Shown here piece by piece: positions 61,263 to 64,000 of a stretch of 64,000 nt of DNA. Location: the NCBI RefSeq assembly GCF_011684115.1, contig NZ_JAADJV010000002.1, forward strand, positions 433,209 to 497,208. Direction: 5' to 3'. The notes below the pieces were generated by a model, which was not told the origin of the DNA, did not search any database, and worked only from the letters and a program-made list of their open reading frames with translations. The stretch comes from Rahnella aceris (GTDB lineage: Bacteria; Pseudomonadota; Gammaproteobacteria; Enterobacterales; Enterobacteriaceae). Made by a program: the position numbers and the translations under genes. How positions within the stretch are numbered: position 1 is the first letter of the stretch; each line of letters starts with the position of its first letter.

Positions 61263-61291
61263 AAATTACTCCTGCGTCCGGAGGTTGTCAA
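61263..61291 (-). promoter_or_regulatory. ycj operon promoter
   Basis: On the minus strand a perfect TTGACA (61286-61291), a 17-bp spacer and TAATTT (61263-61268). The predicted start is near 61256, directly adjoining the operator. Confidence 0.8.
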
Positions 61292-61350
61292 CGAGGCAAA
61301 CAGGCGGAAGGAATCAATAGAGGGGGAAACGCGGAATTATTATTGCAATC

Positions 61351-61366
61351 TGTGAGCAGATTCAAA
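61351..61366 (-). promoter_or_regulatory. CRP-like site upstream of the ycj promoter
   Basis: TGTGA-GCAGAT-TCAAA matches the CRP consensus at nine of ten positions. It is about 100 bases upstream of the predicted start, a position compatible with class I activation, and fits a catabolic sugar operon. Confidence 0.5.
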
Positions 61367-61390
61367 ATAAGCGGGGTACGCGAATGAAGG

Positions 61391-61416
61391 ACAAAAAAGC
61401 AGGGACTATCCCTGCT
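61391..61416 (-). terminator. Terminator overlapping the end of ygjV
   Basis: AGCAGGGA (61398-61405) pairs with TCCCTGCT (61409-61416). The three-base loop is the ygjV stop codon itself. The minus strand continues into TTTTTTGT. Confidence 0.88.
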
Positions 61417-61960
61417 CATCCATCTTCTGCACTAGCTTCTTCTCGACCTCAAACGGATCGATGCCACGCAATTGCAGGCGGCGGAAGCGAATGATATTAA
61501 AACCGTTCATGACCAGAAAACTGCCTTCGATAAGTGAACCGCCAATCGAGCCAAGCCAGATGTTGTGTGCCACCCAGCAGCAGGTTGAGCACCACATAAT
61601 GCACCGGGTTGTCAGCCCGCTGGTGCGGAACAGCGCCCAGGTACTGACAACTGTCGCACCGACCGGTAAGAGTTCCATCCAGTGATGGGCGCGGCTTAGC
61701 CCCAGCACCAGGGTCAGGACGATGAAAATTACCATAATCAACTGGTTACGGGTACGCAGGGAAATCAGTGTGCGCAGAGAATTCAGTAAGGCGCTCATGC
61801 CAGCGGGCGCGGCACCCATCATCAGAAAATGCACGCCGATAATGGCGCTGTAGGCAGAAAGCTGTTGTTTGAAACGGCGGTCGCTGCGGTTGAAAAACAT
61901 CGTGATGCCGACCATGAAGGCCACAACACCAACTGACTGGGCAAACCAGTAATACGTCAT
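61406..61960 (-). CDS. ygjV: YgjV-type inner-membrane protein
   Basis: A small polytopic membrane protein of 184 residues with about five to six membrane segments. Length and the start MTYYWFAQSVGVVAFMVGI match the E. coli YgjV family, whose function is unknown. E. coli ygjV also lies beside uxaA, supporting the call. Its stop codon is the loop of the terminator hairpin. Confidence 0.87.
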   Translation of the reverse strand: MTYYWFAQSVGVVAFMVGITMFFNRSDRRFKQQLSAYSAIIGVHFLMMGAAPAGMSALLNSLRTLISLRTRNQLIMVIFIVLTLVLGLSRAHHWMELLPVGATVVSTWALFRTSGLTTRCIMWCSTCCWVAHNIWLGSIGGSLIEGSFLVMNGFNIIRFRRLQLRGIDPFEVEKKLVQKMDEQG

Positions 61961-62002
61961 TTGTCAGGAGTCTCATACGTGGGGGTCTTGCGCTGCAAAA
62001 GC

Positions 62003-62032
62003 AAACGGCGTTCCATAACTGAAACGCCGTTT
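62003..62032 (-). terminator. Hairpin after uxaA
   Basis: AAACGGCGTT (62003-62012) pairs with AACGCCGTTT (62023-62032), 25 bases past the uxaA stop. On the minus strand TTTGCTTTTGC follows. Likely terminator of uxaBA. Confidence 0.75.
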
Positions 62033-62056
62033 CATCCTAACGATAAACCTGACCGG

Positions 62057-63547
62057 TTACAATGTGACACCGCTTTTAAAAATGGCTAATTCGCGGAAAT
62101 CATTGAGTTCGTTTTTGGCTTTGCGGCCATCGGCGATCGCCACGATCAGATCCACAAATTCACCCAGCAACTGATCCATACTGACATCGTGGATCAGGCG
62201 TCCGGCATCGAAATCGATCCAGTGCGGTTTTTTCGTGGCCAGTTCGCTGTTGGTTGCCAGTTTCACTGTCGGCACAAAACCGCCGTAAGGCGTGCCGCGT
62301 CCGGTACTGAACAGCACCATATGACAGCCCGCACCTGCCAGCGCACTGGTGGCGACGGCGTCGTTACCCGGCGCACTCAGCAGGTTCAGCCCCGGCGTAG
62401 TCAGGCGTTCGCCGTATTTCAGCACGTCCATTACCGGGCTTTGGCCGGCTTTTTGTGTACAGCCCAGCGATTTTTCTTCCAGCGTAGTGATGCCACCGGC
62501 TTTGTTACCCGGAGACGGGTTCTCGTAAATCGGCTGATTATGTTCGATGAAGTACTGTTTGAAATCATTCACCATGTGAACGGTTTTTTCAAACGTACTT
62601 TCATCGCGACAACGGCTCATCAGAATACGTTCTGCGCCAAACATTTCAGGCACTTCGGTCAGCACGGAAGTGCCGCCGTTGGCGATCACGTAGTCGGAGA
62701 AACGCCCCAGCAGCGGGTTAGCGGTGATACCCGATAAACCATCAGAGCCACCACATTCCAGACCGAATTTCAGTTCGCTGAGTTTACCGGCAACGCGTTT
62801 ATCGTCACGCATTACAGCATACAGTTCGCGCAGGCGTTCCAGACCGGCTTCCACTTCGTCGTCGAACTTTTGCAGCGTCATGAAACGCACGCGCTCTTCG
62901 TCCACTTCGCCCAGCGTTTCACGGAACACGTCCACCTGATTGTTTTCACAACCAAGGCCGATCACCAGCACCGCACCCGCATTCGGATGGCGTACCATAT
63001 TTTGCAGCATAGTACGGGTGTTCACATGATCGTCACCCAGTTGCGAACAACCGAACGGATGCGTGAACAGGTAAACGCCGTCGGTACCCTCCGCGTCATT
63101 GGTTTCTTTCAGGAAACGTGTCTGGATCTGGCGGGCTATCCCGTTGACGCAACCAACGGTCGGGATCAACCACAGCTCGTTACGGATCCCCACCTGACCA
63201 TTTTTACGACGGAAGATCTGCACATCGCGATCCGCCATCTGTTCCGGCAGGCTGGCGAAATCCGGCTGATACTGGTATTCGTCCAGATCACTCAGGTTAG
63301 TTTTACCGTTTTGCGAATGAATATGCACACCCGGCTCAATCGCCGTCAGCGCATGCCCGATCGGCAGACCGTATTTAACAATGTTCTCCCCCGCCGCAAT
63401 CTGGCGAAGGGCAAACTTGTGGCCACGGGCAACCGGCTGAGCCAACACGACGGTGTGACCGCCTGCTTCGACCTGCTCGCCCGCGTCGATATCGCGCAAC
63501 GCGACGGCGACGTTATCAGCGGTATGAATTTGAATGATACTTTGCAT
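62057..63547 (-). CDS. uxaA: Altronate dehydratase UxaA
   Basis: Dehydrates D-altronate to 2-keto-3-deoxygluconate in galacturonate breakdown. The 496-residue product has an N-terminal SAF domain (about 1-95, with VARGHKFALRQIAAGENIVKYG) and the main dehydratase domain. The latter has GVRNELWLIPTVGC-type sequence, SQLGDDHVNTRTMLQNMVRHPNAGAVLVIGLGCENNQ (as blocks) and FGLECGGSDGLSGITANP. ATG 63547 gives the E. coli N-terminus MQSIIQIHTADNVAVAL; the extension to 63601 overlaps uxaB and is rejected. It follows uxaB by ten bases. Confidence 0.97.
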   Translation of the reverse strand: MQSIIQIHTADNVAVALRDIDAGEQVEAGGHTVVLAQPVARGHKFALRQIAAGENIVKYGLPIGHALTAIEPGVHIHSQNGKTNLSDLDEYQYQPDFASLPEQMADRDVQIFRRKNGQVGIRNELWLIPTVGCVNGIARQIQTRFLKETNDAEGTDGVYLFTHPFGCSQLGDDHVNTRTMLQNMVRHPNAGAVLVIGLGCENNQVDVFRETLGEVDEERVRFMTLQKFDDEVEAGLERLRELYAVMRDDKRVAGKLSELKFGLECGGSDGLSGITANPLLGRFSDYVIANGGTSVLTEVPEMFGAERILMSRCRDESTFEKTVHMVNDFKQYFIEHNQPIYENPSPGNKAGGITTLEEKSLGCTQKAGQSPVMDVLKYGERLTTPGLNLLSAPGNDAVATSALAGAGCHMVLFSTGRGTPYGGFVPTVKLATNSELATKKPHWIDFDAGRLIHDVSMDQLLGEFVDLIVAIADGRKAKNELNDFRELAIFKSGVTL

Positions 63548-63557
63548 AGTTGCTCTC

Positions 63558-64000
63558 TTAGCTGTAAGCCGCCAACGCGTCACGCATGCCAAGGTCTTCA
63601 ATCGACTGCAATTGTTCGGTCACTTTTGCAGTCAGACCCGGCACGGTATTCAGGTCACGTCCCCAGTGTTCTTCATCCGCCAGCACAGTTTCGACCAGCC
63701 CGGCCAACGGCAGGCTGCCATTACGCACGTTACCCCACAGTTCGGAGAAACGGCTCAACCAGTGTGCATCGTCCTGCAGCGGATAAATTTCACCGTTACG
63801 TTCACCACGGTAAAACGCCAGCAAGGCTGCCAGTGCAAAGGTCAGGCGCGGAGGCAGAAGCTGATTCTTTTCCTGGCTCGCCAGCAGTTGCGGCAGAATG
63901 CGGGTGCGGTATTTGGTCATGCCGTTCAGGGCAATCGACAGCAGCTGATGCTGAATGAACGGGTTGCGGAAACGGCTGAGTACCGCCTGGGCAAAGGACG
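63558..64000 (-). CDS. uxaB: Tagaturonate reductase (altronate oxidoreductase) UxaB, C-terminal part; runs off right edge
   Basis: Reduces D-tagaturonate to D-altronate with NADH, the step before UxaA. Only the last 147 codons are visible. They contain the helical C-terminal domain of the mannitol-dehydrogenase family: [18 protein letters not shown], then [16 protein letters not shown], and the end [14 protein letters not shown]. The open frame continues unbroken to the window edge at 64000. The order uxaB-uxaA on one strand implies one hexuronate operon. Confidence 0.93.
   Translation of the reverse strand, partial: SFAQAVLSRFRNPFIQHQLLSIALNGMTKYRTRILPQLLASQEKNQLLPPRLTFALAALLAFYRGERNGEIYPLQDDAHWLSRFSELWGNVRNGSLPLAGLVETVLADEEHWGRDLNTVPGLTAKVTEQLQSIEDLGMRDALAAYS

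Overview
The window looks like chromosomal DNA of an enterobacterium, most likely the Yersiniaceae/Rahnella side of Enterobacterales. The core genes keep the E. coli order (leuX, lptG-lptF / pepA-holC-valS, yjgN, yjgM, rraB, argI, tabA, pyrBI-ridA), but several accessory blocks sit between them. Assignments rest on reading translated sequence, motifs, lengths and gene order; no database search was run.

Layout. (1) 1-7260: a mobile island at tRNA-Leu(CAA). It carries a P4-type integrase next to leuX and a type I restriction-modification operon on the minus strand: small HTH regulator, two different hsdM genes, hsdS and hsdR. hsdR runs off the left edge. (2) 7478-16185: ampH, then lptG/lptF diverging from pepA-holC-valS. 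(3) 16204-23196: accessory block with a LysR-type regulator and a five-gene chaperone-usher fimbrial operon. (4) 23951-26934: an M48 protease paired with yjgN, then yjgM. (5) 26979-30897: RpiR-type regulator, beta-glucoside PTS permease and GH1 6-phospho-beta-glucosidase, inserted between yjgM and rraB. (6) 30934-34949: rraB, argI, an orphan GH13 sugar phosphorylase and tabA. (7) 35638-40857: arginine deiminase operon arcA-arcC-arcB-arcD-like plus an ArgR paralogue. (8) 40871-42968: pyrBI with leader peptide and attenuator, then ridA.

(9) 43104-47115: four tightly packed genes encode a circularly permuted ATP-grasp protein, an alpha-E protein, a transglutaminase-like protein and the Anbu-type proteasome-like peptidase. 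They lie behind a near-consensus sigma-54 promoter. This is the least understood system in the window. (10) 47215-61366: a complete ycj-type glycoside cluster: ycjW regulator, ompG porin, ycjV-U-T-S-R-Q-P-O-N-M on the minus strand. It has a readable promoter, an operator over the start site and a candidate CRP site. (11) 61406-64000: ygjV, uxaA and the 3' part of uxaB (hexuronate catabolism).

How it works together: the accessory load is mainly sugar scavenging (beta-glucosides by PTS; glucosides, gulosides and kojibiose-type sugars through OmpG, an ABC importer, phosphorylases and ketosugar enzymes; hexuronates by UxaAB), arginine/carbamoyl-phosphate metabolism (two ornithine carbamoyltransferases, carbamate kinase, aspartate carbamoyltransferase) and surface attachment. 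This would fit a plant- or soil-associated lifestyle. The most notable targets are the two-HsdM restriction system, the sigma-54/Anbu operon and the orphan GH13 phosphorylase beside argI.
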